Assembly (NCBI GenBank): GCA_026182355.1
Contig: JAPFBL010000255.1
Span: forward strand, 310,001-374,000
Length of the DNA stretch: 64,000 bases
From: Hermatobates lingyangjiaoensis
Lineage: Eukaryota > Arthropoda > Insecta > Hemiptera > Hermatobatidae
Direction: 5' to 3'
Positions within the stretch are counted from its first letter, which is position 1, and every line of letters begins with the position of its first letter. A program made the position numbers and the translations under genes. Shown piece by piece: positions 46,352-57,780 of the stretch. Below the pieces are notes generated by a model. That model searched no databases. It was given only the letters and a program-made list of their open reading frames with translations, and had not been told where the DNA came from.

Positions 46352-46629
46352 TGATTATATATATATTCCATAGTTATTAATTAATTAACGATATAATAAA
46401 AAGCTGTCTAATGTCCCTGTTCGAAGCACACATGCTATTAAATGTTGTTCACTCAAATTTCCATTCTAAATATTTTTTGCTAAAAAAGTTTATGGTTGAT
46501 AATTAATGACTGATTAGCTAGCTTAGTACTTGAAAAAATGAATTTCAAACAATTCTGAAAGGAACTCCCTTTCGCTCAGGGGCAGTCAAAATTATTCTTA
46601 CCTTCTTATTAAATTGAAATAATTATTGT

Positions 46630-46800
46630 AAGATCATTAGTTTTGGTATTAAGTCCCTCTTTACTAATGTTCCTGCTAACGATTTACTTCAGTTTTTGAT
46701 AGAGGAATTGAAAAGTATAAGTTTGAATTTATCCATCTCAATCTTCATCCTTGTTGACCTTATGAATTCAGACTTAAGAATCATGAGCAAGCGGGTAAAG
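46630..46800 (+). pseudogene. Penelope-like RT relic (palm start)
   Basis: The frame reads FGIKSLFTNVPANDLLQFLI followed by EELKSISLNLS. FDVKSLFTNVP is the signature at the start of the PLE reverse transcriptase palm; here Asp is replaced by Gly. Flanking sequence to about 47400 may belong to the same relic but is too decayed to read. No intact domain remains. Confidence 0.5.
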
Positions 46801-48050
46801 AGCTAGAAACTCATATTAAACAGAATAAATAGGGTATTAAAAGGAGGGAAATATCGAATGGTTTATTTTTGCATCGTACTAACTGGGAAAAAGCTAAATT
46901 ATTGATTCATGAAAAGCCCATCATATACGTAACATCATACGTAATATTATTCAATCTTACCTCACAAGGAATAACTTTGATAAATAATAATTTGGGCATT
47001 TGGTAAACAATGTTGCTAGAAACGTTGTTGTCAAACAGTTTTCTTCTTTTTTTGCTCACCAAATGTTGAGTTGATTGACACGTTTATCAAAATTAATTTA
47101 TTTTCATTTACGTCAATGCCTCCTCGTTACTCTCTTGGTTTTCTAGTTCTTTTTAAAACAAAGTAATTCAAAGGCCCTTAAGAACTTGTCCAATTTCTTT
47201 TACAAGATGTATACAATTTTTATTCTGTTGATAACATGCTCTAACAATAATGCTATGGGAGCTTCTAAGAGCTTAACGACAAAATGAAAGAAATAAAAAG
47301 TAATAAACAAGAAAACTTAATTGAAGAAGCTGCTGGGAATTTCGATACAAAGTATACAATTATAGATCTCTAATATGGGTAACATTTTGTTTATACGATT
47401 CCCCCACCTCTAGTGTTCTTACATTCGTCTGCTTAAGGTATCTGTTCTAAATTTGGAAAAAAATCCCTTTAAATAATGAAACGTTTTTTAGAAACAAATT
47501 CTTTTACTCGTATTTACTTTTTTATATTAATTATTAAAGAAAGACATCTTAAATTTAATGCAACGAAATTAAGAAAATTTAATTGATTGAAACTATTGAA
47601 ATATAATTTTAAATGTTCAATACGAAATTTCACCCAGAATTTAATCACTGTTTTAAAATATTTTAGAGATCTTTATAAAAATGAAGTTTGTTTCCTTTTA
47701 CATTAAAATACAATTCTAGTTACTTATTTTTCTTTTTTGATAATGTAAATATAATCTGCGATAAAACAACATCCCATATTTATCCTCTATTAGTTTCCAT
47801 ACTTGAAAAAAAAAGGAATATATTAGTAATAAATATTACTAAAAAAAAGAATTATTAACAGTAATTTTTTTTATTTGGCCTGTAAACAAATTAAAAAAAA
47901 ATTGTTTATACGCCAAGCCAATCTCCAAATAACTTGAAATTCTCATCATTTCCAATTTAGAAACAGAAGATCCGAATATTAAAAAAAAAAATAATGAACT
48001 CATAACACTCCAGCTTTTGCCTACAACATAAATCATTACTCCCAAATGAA
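46801..48050. other. Decayed retroelement or unannotated intron sequence
   Basis: No further domain could be read with confidence. 47700-48000 is A/T homopolymer-rich. Confidence 0.35.
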
Positions 48051-49090
48051 GTCTCTTTCATAATTAAGATACTCCTACTCAAAAAATTCCCTGGCTTTGA
48101 GCAAATTACAAATGAAATTCTCAGATAACTTCCCTTCCTGTAAGGCCATAATTCTTCTGACCAGTTGTCAGAAGTTCTTCTGAACCTCCATCCTAAGAAC
48201 AACTGACTTTTATATCTTGTCGAAATTTTCTGTTACTCTATGATCTCAAATTATAATAAACCATCACATATTTTTTTTTCTACCCAACTAGTCTTTGACC
48301 GACCTCTAAAAAGATTGGAAAACTCTTTCTAAGAAGATTTCATTCCATCTTATATTTATAAAAATTTAATTTCTTTCGATCAATTTCGGTTTCAGTCACA
48401 CGACTCAACAACCCAGCAATATAACCGCATTTTTGACGTTATTTCACCTTTCTTGAACAGAAAAAGTAACTCTGTTGTCTTTTTTTTCTAAATGAGGTAA
48501 AAGCCATTGACAGAATGTGACATACCGGTATGGTTAGGTTAGGTTGCAGGGGCAGTCCCACAAGGGTACACAAGAGTACCTGACATTTTACAGGCTCGGG
48601 ACCGACAGTTTAACGTCCTTCTCCGAGGGACGACGTGCTCAGATTTATTCACCTCCCGCATGAATAAATCGAGGGCCAGGTGGGGATCGAACCCCGGTCC
48701 TATCAGTTCAGAGGCGAGCACGTAACCACTGAGCTAACCTGACCCCTAACATACCAGTATATCTCAAATATTTTGAAAACTTACATACTATCTAATCATG
48801 TTGTCTTATCTTAACCACCTTTACTCCAGTCATAAAAATCTTTTCCTCTTTTTTTCCCTTTTTCGCTATCTTTGTAGGTGTATCGTAAAGGAGCATACTT
48901 TGAATTCTCCAGTATAATATTCATTCCTCTGATATTCCAGAACTTCCTCATCAGTCTATCTCAGCTAATTTTGTTGACTACAAGCCATCATTTCCTCAAA
49001 TTAAAATCATGGCGCAAGTATTTAAACATATTCATGGACACTTAAACATTAAAGAGCTTTGGTTAAATAAGAGGAAAATACATATCAATG
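48051..49090 (+). pseudogene. Jockey-like LINE reverse transcriptase relic, split by a SINE
   Basis: Pieces in order, in changing frames: KFPGFEQITNEILR (cf. K-x-PG-D-I-x-N-E); ISFDQFRFQSHDSTTQQYNR (the QFGFRxxHSTT motif); LNEVKAIDRM and HTGM (cf. LDxEKAFDRVWH-GL), where the 217-bp SINE is inserted. After it come GVS-stop-RSIL (cf. GVPQGSxL) and YNIHSSDIPELPHQSISANF with VDY in place of ADD. Together these are the RT motifs of a Jockey-type LINE ORF2 in the right order. Numerous stops and frameshifts show an old, dead copy on the plus strand. Confidence 0.75.
48532..48748 (-). mobile_element. tRNA-derived SINE with target-site duplication, best-preserved copy
   Basis: Minus strand. The tRNA-like head can form a 7-bp acceptor stem (GGGUCAG with CUGGCCC) and carries box A TTAGCTCAGTGGTTACG and box B GGGTTCGATCC in a T-arm with CGGGG/CCCC. 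The body has a 10-bp hairpin GATTTATTCA/TGAATAAATC and a second one, CGTCC/GGACG. The 3' tail is GCAACCTAACCTAACC. ACATACCGGTAT (48520-48531) and ACATACCAGTAT (48749-48760) are a 12-bp target duplication with one mismatch. It sits inside a LINE relic. It would be transcribed by RNA polymerase III and mobilised by a partner LINE. Confidence 0.9.
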
Positions 49091-49844
49091 GATAGAAAAT
49101 TGCCTATATAACTTTCACACTGGGGTAGATACGTGTTCTCCAGTTTTCATAAACCGTCTGTTTATTTCACACTCTAGAATCACTAAAATTATTAGAACTT
49201 CATCATGACAGACGTCTTATTTGAAACTAACTAAGCTATTGGTACTAAACAGACGCTACAATCGTATACTTTACTATTATTTAGTTAACGTTTAAAATAA
49301 ACAACTAACAACAAACTATTGTTTTATGAGACAGTGGTTCATATTTTACTTACATAAATTGTAGTAACGTATAAACAAACCCTTCCAGTTTCCAGAGAAT
49401 ATAATTCTTTCAACCCAAAATCATTCAAATAACTCTTCAATGACCCGTTTGCATACTAAATCAAAGAATTTATTCAAACATCAAGACCCCTATAATACAC
49501 GAGTAGCAATATCTCCTTAACTCTTTAATATTTATTTATAAATCATTATTTATATTTATTATAATAAATTTATATTACTATACTATTTATATTTATTGAT
49601 TTACTAATTATTATAATAAAATTATTGATATATTAATTATTTTAATTATATTTAATTAATTTATCAATTTTATATTACTATTATTATTAATTTAATATTT
49701 AATCTTTCCCACAATTCTAAACCCTTCGTCCAAAATATTCCGTCTTTTCTTTTACCGGGACATCCACATGGGTGCCTGAAGAAGATGTGTTTCATGTTGT
49801 AGTAATGTCATACATAGAGATATACATACATACTATAACATTCA
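49091..49844. other. Unannotated intron stretch
   Basis: Possibly more decayed LINE to about 49500, then extremely AT-rich low-complexity sequence (about 49540-49700). Confidence 0.35.
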
Positions 49845-49877
49845 ATGATCAAACCACAATAAGGAATGGGAAAACAA

Positions 49878-49920
49878 TACTAAGATCTTTCAACCGTAAC
49901 AAGCGGTCTTCGTCAGAGTC
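49878..49920 (-). ncRNA. Hammerhead-like motif, family D (pair 4, minus copy)
   Basis: GACU, CUGACGA, extra A, stem II GACCG/CGGUU, GAAA, AGAUCU, U, AGU. All core bases canonical. Confidence 0.6.
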
Positions 49921-49962
49921 AAAAACCCAACCCAACCAAAAAACCAACTCAGTTGGGTTTTT

Positions 49963-50005
49963 GACTCTGACGAAGACCGCTTGTTACGGTTGAAAGACCT
50001 TAGTC
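49963..50005 (+). ncRNA. Hammerhead-like motif, family D (pair 4, plus copy)
   Basis: Same layout (CUGACGA 49967-49973), but the stem III palindrome is AGACCU, one change from AGAUCU. Confidence 0.57.
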
Positions 50006-50078
50006 TTGTTTTCCTATTTCTTATTGTGGTTTGATCATTGATTGTTATTTCACGTGTTTATGTGAAATCTTTTTATAC

Positions 50079-52810
50079 TATAACATATATAGAGGATTTT
50101 TATGTTAGGAGGTATAATCATTGGATTGTTGCTTCTCTCATAATGTCATGATGCAGCATATCTTTATCATTAACTGAACATCAGTTAATGAAACCGTATC
50201 AGTTATTGAAATTGATTTCTATTTAGATTATCATTATTTAAAAAAAAAATTATATCGCGTGGATCCAACAAAACTATTATAAACAAAAATTAATACTGAG
50301 AGAATTTCAACTTCAGCGTAATGAATATATATTTTATTATTTCAAAAATGCATATTACTATAGCTTATTTGTGAAATCTTTTAATAGCTGGTTATTTTAA
50401 TTAGCATATTGCACTAATGTTTTTTTTTAAGCACTAAGTTGTATGAAATTTTACTTCCAAAATAGTGCTCCTCTGAATATTATTTTCATCTATCGGACCA
50501 ACTGAAAATGTCTGTAGAATACATTAAAAAAAAGTAACCGATTAGAGAATCATTTAAAGAAGAATGAATGGTTTACGAGATAAGGTGTTGTATTATTCTT
50601 TAATTGACACTAATAACAATATTATTACGGCTGCTGATTGTTTAAAAAGATGCTGCTTTAGCATCTGACGCACCATAACACCAAGATAGGTAATAAGTTT
50701 AGAATGATTCCTACTAAGATAATTATATTTATAATTTGGCTATAATATCACTAGTGCTTTTAAAAAACAGGGCATAACTTTTTTTTCTGAGTTTTGTGAA
50801 AGTTAAGCCAATTTTGTATAATTAAATCATATTTCGTATTTATAATAAATACGTGGTACATTATATCAACTCACCGAAACAAAACCTAAAGCATATTGAA
50901 ATGTAGTTCATAACTTTCATCGACGTTGATTATAACGGTACTGGTTCTGAATGATCTGGATAAAAGCTACTACTGATAATAATTATAAGCTCCAGATATA
51001 ATTTACATGTAGAAAGCTTGTATTACTGAATCACCCTGACATATGTTTAGATTTTTTATATCTAAACATATCAGTTAATTGATTTCATTATTAAAGAAAA
51101 TCTGTTTATATAATGTGAGTCAATAGATAAAAAAAGTTACAGTCCTTTATCTATAATAACAAATATACGTGATAATAAAAGTAGTTATAACATTAAAACT
51201 GTGCAGTATTTCTGAATGAGATTATATAAGCAAGATTACTTTGGTGAAGAATCAATAATTGTTGGCTATTAAATTACTGGCTGTCTAGAAGAGTTATTTG
51301 TGGCTAACGAAGCGTGAAGAGAGAACATCTCGGCGCGAGGCTCTGATTAGCTTGAATAAGATGCCAAACAAAACAAGCGCTATTAAGTTGTCAGAAACGG
51401 TTTCAGGGACGCAAGTACGCTGGGGTACCGCAATTTATGTAAAAGAAGAGAGTAAAAAAGAGATGAAGAATGGTGCTTCCGCGAGATGTTATCGGGGGGG
51501 AGGTGTTTGCAAATCCATCGCACCTCCCCTGCGGCAGCCCTCTTCATCCTCCCAACATTTTTGCATCATTGTTTTTTTTTGTTTTTTTAATAATAAACAT
51601 ATCTTCTAATGACGTTAATATTTTTTGCTATAATGTTTAATATTATGTTTGTTTAGATGGATAAAATGGTATAAGTGAATTATACTACAGAATAAATTAA
51701 TTATTCAAATATGAAATAAATGAGGTTCAAATTCCTCATTGAACCTGGTTAACTTATTGTTAAAGCCCATATAGGTTTTACTATAGTGATTTCTGGGAGC
51801 CCAGCACTATGTGCGTAAATGCATTTCACCTCCTTACCCAAAAAAAAAAAAAAAAAAAACTATAGTGATTTCGCACCATATATAATGCTCCTAGAGATAT
51901 AAAACCTAACAACTAAATGAGGAAAGGAATAAATTGTGTTATCTAAAGCTTTCACAAACATTAGTTTAATTATTAACTTTGTTGAATGTGTTAAGTTCTC
52001 TCTAATCAAATCTGCCCTATTTATTTCCATCGTAAAACTTCTAAAACGATTTTCTTAACGCAGTGTAAGGAAACTGGGCAAGAAAGTAAGAGTAGGATCT
52101 AGTTGAAATATTGTTTTTTAATGTAACATACTTCTTTCTCAAAGCCAATGTCATGAAATGGACTAGCCACCAGACATATTTTAAATACGGAATATGATGA
52201 TAATGCCACTAATCTGAAGAAAAACAAAAAATACTTATTAAGTAGTAAATGATATACACAACTGCAGAAATATGAGTGAGGATTCAATGACAGTTTATGT
52301 AATTAATTGTTTAATTAAAATAAAATACCAGGACTTTAACATATAACAAATAAAATTTCACCATTTTCCTTCAAGCTAGCAGTATATAATATTTTTCTGC
52401 AAATAAGGAGTATGTTTTTTTATTCATAATTAAATCGCAACAAATTTTAAGCAAAACAATTCACTAAGAATGAAGAAGTGTAGATGTTGTCTACAAGAAG
52501 CCCTATTATAGGTATAAAAAAATGTCCTACCAAGCTAGTTCTTTCCATAGACGAAGGAACACATTGGCTTATGTAATAACTTCAAATTAATTTGAAACGC
52601 CGTGAGAGCCGTCAAATATTTGATGACACTCTTTGTCACTGTCATAGTATATGAGATTTGTTCTGATATACATGCATTAGAATCGTTGTTTTGAATTTTA
52701 TTGGAGAGATTTTTTTTATTGTTTAAACCGATCCTCTATTGGGTGATACTCGTAACGTCAGCCGTTTACCGACTTTTTTTGATCGGTGATTCTACAGATT
52801 CTTCATTTAG
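50079..52810. other. Unannotated intron stretch
   Basis: AT-rich. A GC-richer island at 51290-51570 has a 103-codon open frame (51298-51609) without recognisable motif. A poly(A) run follows GAAATGCATTTCACC-like sequence at 51840-51859 and may mark an old retroposed fragment. Confidence 0.35.
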
Positions 52811-52963
52811 TTAGGCCTAAATTTTGCCTAACCCAAGTGCATTTCGAGTAGAGATCTTTAACGAGTACCTGACATCGTACACGTCATAACGACTTAACGT
52901 CCTCTCTGAAGGACGGCGTAGTCAGATTTATTCACCTCCCGCGCCTGAGCTAACCAGCCCCCT
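52811..52963 (-). mobile_element. tRNA-derived SINE, damaged copy
   Basis: On the minus strand: GGCTGGTTAGCTCAGGCGCG (head with box A and a large deletion), GGAGGTGAATAAATCTGAC, GTCCTTCAGAGAGGACGTTA, and TCAGGTACTCGTTAAAGATC. The box B part is missing. Confidence 0.75.
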
Positions 52964-53094
52964 TGAAAAGATAACATTTGATTGTCTACTGATGTAAGAA
53001 GAGATTTAAAAAAATCAAATCATTAACTGGTTTTTTAATACTAATATTAAAGAGTTAAACTGGTTTGTTTGAAACGATGTGTATAATTGTGAAT

Positions 53095-53700
53095 GAGTCG
53101 AGCTGGTGAAGCAGCTCTAAGAGTTGGCACACGAGACGGCGGTAGTGTGACGTCTTCACCTGCCTCTTAATCATGTCATTTATATTTATGGAATGGTGAA
53201 ATCGTTATGTTGGGAGGAAGTAAAACAAAAAAGGCGGAACTGCTCTGACAGTTGACATAAATACGGTATCCATTCTACCGTCATTCCATCAGGGCAGTCC
53301 TAAAAGGTTAAGTTGAGAGGACGCGAGGTCTTGTAAAGCTGATGAGTAGAGGAGATGGAGTAACTAGAATAGATGGCATTGAGATGGTAACAAGTGTCAG
53401 ACATTTAACCACGCCTCGTAACCACATCAGGCTTCAAAGTGTTAACTCGTTCACATGCTAGAAATGTACGTTAGCTAGTGGAACGACATCACGACATGTC
53501 AAACCTTGGACTGCCTCTTAACCATTTCAGACCTGAAAGGGTTAGCACTCTAAGTTGACAGAAAGCAAAGTTTTGTGAGTGTTACCAGCTCAGTGGATGA
53601 GGTGGAGCAGCTCCGACAGATGGTACACGGGACAGCAGCAAGTGTCAGACCTTCGGCTGCCTCGCAATCTCGCCCACTCACCTTCTCTCTTATTGTCCTG
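53095..53700 (+). repeat. Degenerate tandem array, about 130-150-bp units
   Basis: About four to five diverged units. Recurrent phrases are GAGCTGGTGAAGCAGCTC / GGAGCAGCTCCGACAGATGG, ACACGAGACGGCGGTAGTGT / ACACGGGACAGCAGCAAGTG, and CTGCCTCTTAATCATGTCA / CTGCCTCTTAACCATTTCA. GC-richer than the surrounding DNA. It ends in C/T-rich sequence at about 53690-53790. Origin unknown. Confidence 0.6.
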
Positions 53701-53799
53701 TCCCACATCGCCCTCTCTCTCCCACTCCAAACCTACTTGGCCCCTTTCGCTTGCCAGCCTTAATCCACGCACCTGTACTTCTATATCATAACCTGTACA

Positions 53800-54235
53800 C
53801 AGCTTCACTCTGCCAAATTGATTTTATTATTACAATATTCATAATAATTAATTTAGTTTGTAATTAACTATCTCACCCAACTATAATGAAGCATACGTTA
53901 CAAATGCTTTCTATTCATGCATCAAATGGGTTAAGAAATCATGGAAAGTAACAAGACGATTATGTCACATCCGGTCGTAAAATACCCGACGTCAAATTTC
54001 TAGCCAATAAAACTTGTTCAGAAACTCCAAACCATTTGTACCTTTTATTTTTGTATAGAATTAATATTCACTTTTATTCTATTCTAATTGTGAGTTTTAT
54101 AGATTTAATAAATAATAAATGTTGTTTTAATATGTAAATGTTTGTTTGAAAATATAAAAATATTAAATAAAATACATTATTCCTATTAATAAAAAAATGA
54201 ATACAGCACTCGCATATAATATAAAAGTTAGATTA
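53800..54235. other. Unannotated intron stretch
   Basis: AT-rich; nothing recognised. Confidence 0.4.
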
Positions 54236-54555
54236 GCTTCCTGTAGCAGTCTCACGAGGGAACACACATTTGCCGAATATTGACCTGCCTTTCTGGTACA
54301 ACATAATAAATATCCTACATCATCCTATACTTTTTCTAACTAGAATGTACTTAAAATAGGGATTTTTAGCAAGTCCCTGCTACAGGCAAATGGGAATACA
54401 GGCTCGAGACCGACGGCTTAACGTTCTCTCCGATGTACAACATGCTTAGATTTGTTCATCCCCCGCGTGAATAAATCGAGGTCCTGAGTGTGTATCAAAC
54501 CTTGAATCTACCAGTGAAGAGGTGAGAACATGAGGCCCTTGGCTACCGTCGCCTC
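54236..54555 (-). mobile_element. tRNA-derived SINE, diverged full-length copy
   Basis: On the minus strand: head with box A largely lost, then GATTTATTCACGCGGGGGAT and GAACAAATC (hairpin), CGGTCTCGAGCCTG, and the longer internal segment shared with the 35963-36273 copy (GGAACACACATTTGCCGAAT). About 320 bp. Confidence 0.7.
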
Positions 54556-57500
54556 CATATAATATAACAATCCACTGTCCATATAGCAGTGCCGGATTTA
54601 CATCCTAAACAATAAAGTACGCACTGCTTTAAATCTGTAAACAGTAATACTACGTTAGTAAACTAGATTCCATTGTTATAATAATGTAATTAATGAATAA
54701 TAACTGTTTACCATTTCTGTTTATTACACAAATAAACGGTATGCAATAAATTGGTTCGCATTTATAATATTTTATTTTTCACGTTAGCACGTATTTCGTT
54801 CAGTGCTGTTATAAGTGTGGAGAAGACCTTTCATTTTATATATGAGTGAGTAAAATTACGAGGCTGGTAATTTGTAAACACTGCAATTATTAAGTGCTAA
54901 TTTTATATGTTAATGTAACGTAAATAAATAAATTAATAAATACGATTCCGTTTGTCTCGTAATGAGTTCTGCTGGCAGAAGGTTAGCTCTAAAATGTTCG
55001 ATTGGACAGAATTTAGTTGAACCCTTCTACCGATACGGATGGAGGGTTTAGTGAATCATGAAAATGCATATTACGGACCAACGGTAATGGGTTGATGGCC
55101 ATTTCTCAAGTACTTGGTATTGGTTGGTGAATGTGGTTCCAATCCGAAGGTTGAGAGACACTAGGATATCTCTAGTAGCTGAGTTTCATCTCATCTGTCG
55201 TTGAGTCAATCCGTGTTGATTAGAGGACAACAGGAAAAGATTTAAAGGACTGCTCTCTCAACCAATATGTATGAATTCGATCTAATAGAAACGGGCAGGA
55301 ATACTAGGGGAGCAGGGCACTGGATCCAGGGGTAACGGGATATTCCTCTTCATTGGCGGAGGGGGGAGCGGAGCACTCATAAGAGTCCTAGAGTAGAGTC
55401 CTAAAACTGTAATACGTGTAGTTTCCTCCCACTCAATTATTATTTCTTTACGACGTGTCACTTATTTCACGTCACGTCACATTACGTTACGTAACGTATA
55501 ATTTGAACTTCGGTAAAAGGCATACTCTCACTCATTGTTAGCGATATCTCCCGCAAACAAGAAAGTATACTTAAACAATACATTAAAAATTTATTTTATG
55601 ATTTGTTCAATAAGTTATTTACTTTACATTAACAACTAAAAAGCAATTAAAAATTTTCCATGGGTTACACTCAACTTACTACTAGTAAACGTCTTATGAA
55701 ACTCACAAACAATAAATTCAATTAAATAACTTCTTTTAATAGAGTTATTTTCATTTTCGCAATGAAAACGATAGTTTTATCTTTCTTATAAGTAACACTA
55801 GTTTAGAAGGAAGTGTCTAGAAATGAACTTAATATATTTATTGTTAAATTTATAACAATCTCAAAGTATATTATTATATAATATACATTACTTAACTTTA
55901 TTTAAAGTTATTCATAACTTTAACATCACTCTACTTTTTGCTTACTAACAAAAGAAATGAGCCACTCTAAATTTTTACATTTTAGTGCAAAACAGAATTT
56001 CGTAGTTATTGGGAAATGAATTTATTATCTTCATAATAATTCACCGACACAAAACTTAGGTTTTGTACTTAGGTAAATGTACACAGGGCACCTAAATGTG
56101 TAAATCCAAGAAAATTTTAAAAACAATTTTTTCCATGATTACTATACTTCACTGATAGTGAAGTAATAAATTAATTAAGAAATAAATAATAAAATTACTT
56201 ACTCTTTATACCTATACATTTCTAGTGCACATGCTATTAACTCCTGAGACCCTACAGGGCATTGTGATGGTAATAAAGAACCCATTGTTCTTACTCTTCT
56301 ACCTTTCCATGGTTGGCATCAGTTTTGTAAAGCACTACAGGCCTATTCTTATTTACATGTTATTATCTTCACTCTTCTGGCTGTATTGACATTTGAACTA
56401 TAATTTAATAAAAATATACCGCACCTCTGAATATTATAATCCAGAATATGAAATGTGTTGATGTTTGAATATAAACGAGCATGATAAATAGTTTATAATG
56501 CAAAGCAATAGACCACATTATTTTTAAAAACTTTCGAGAAGATCTATGAATTTCATAAGAAGTTATCAGCTAAAATTTATATATTCATTAATAATAAGTT
56601 TTGGTTGAATAGGCTGAATCTTGAATGACTGGATGAAAAAATAATTGATGTTTTAACCTTCACGATTTATTTTACCATTTCGTAGACTCTATTGTATATA
56701 TTTAAGTACAAAAAAACACAATGAAACTTTATTAGATAAATTAAAATCCAAATTATCATATATTTAATACATAGATTTACTAGCTTCATTTGAAATTTAA
56801 AAAAATAAAACAAAAAAATGTAATAGTATTTATATTAGAATGGACAGGAGATAGTTCAGATTATCTGAGAAGTGTATTTGTTTCGTACTTCATTCTAGAC
56901 GGCATAGGACTTTTCTAAGTGGGATTGAAAAAACTTGTTATCCACACAAAAACCATAAATCATGAACTATTAAACAGCAATCTTGGGTTCTTTATCTATG
57001 TGGGTTTCTTTTTTACCTGCTTTGGAGTCCAGCGGAATCAAAACCTGCGCCAATGTTGGGGACGTGTTAAAACTGCTAAACACGTTTCTTCCCTTTGAAG
57101 AGACCGTATTTGTTTATTCAAATTGATTTCTCTTTCTATCTACCTGTTGTCTCAAATGTTTTTTATTTGCTCTGGAAACATTTTAACCATTTACTTGAAA
57201 TCAAGATCATTACATTAGCTGAATGTAAACTTCTCACGTATTTCTTTCACAAAACTTTGCTTTAATATGCTATCAGTATTCTCATACTTTCTAGATGGTA
57301 TTTTAAATATATCCTGTTATAAACATTTGTTTTAAAAAGAGAGCATATCTAAAAATGGTCATCGGTCAAAAGCATTTTTCATTTTAAACTTTTTTTCGAG
57401 AGCTAAAGATAAGAATCTGACCGAATGAAATTAATGCCACTCATAATTGTTTTAAAACAACCTAGAAATAAAATTCCTAAAAGTTTTAGCGGGTTCTTCT

Positions 57501-57780
57501 AATGATAATTTAAACTCAGGAGTAAATAACACTGAGAACTAGACAGTCCGATATAGACAGCTAATAAAACAGACTATTCCTTGGAAACTATTATCAAAGA
57601 GTTGAACTATATACAACATTTTTAATTCACTTTAAGCAAAGTTATTGATCTTAAACTTTATTTTGAGATTTTAACACAGTAACAGATTCCGACTCCTCTG
57701 AATACATTTTGACATTTTTTTATGATGTATATGTATCTGCGTAAGTGGGAATGAATTCAACAAGTTTGTGACTACAAGTC
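54556..57780. other. Unannotated intron stretch
   Basis: GC-richer around 55040-55400. 55647-56175 begins and ends like the unclassified repeat (CACTCAACTTACTACTAGTA; ACTTCACTGATAGTGAAGTA), so it may be a short diverged copy. No gene. Confidence 0.35.

Larger units (their letters stand above)
49845..50078. mobile_element. Family D head-to-head pair 4, most complete
   Basis: 85-bp arms 49845-49929 and 49954-50038 around a 24-bp spacer rich in AACC. Both arms hold a complete hammerhead-like motif. The plus side continues to the TTTCAC...GTGAAA hairpin and CTTTTTATA. Confidence 0.82.

Noticed and set aside
48540..48746. Functional tRNA gene
   Set aside because: The acceptor and T-arms pair well, but the anticodon arm does not form a proper 5-bp stem, and the same body and tail recur in other copies with target duplications; it is a SINE.
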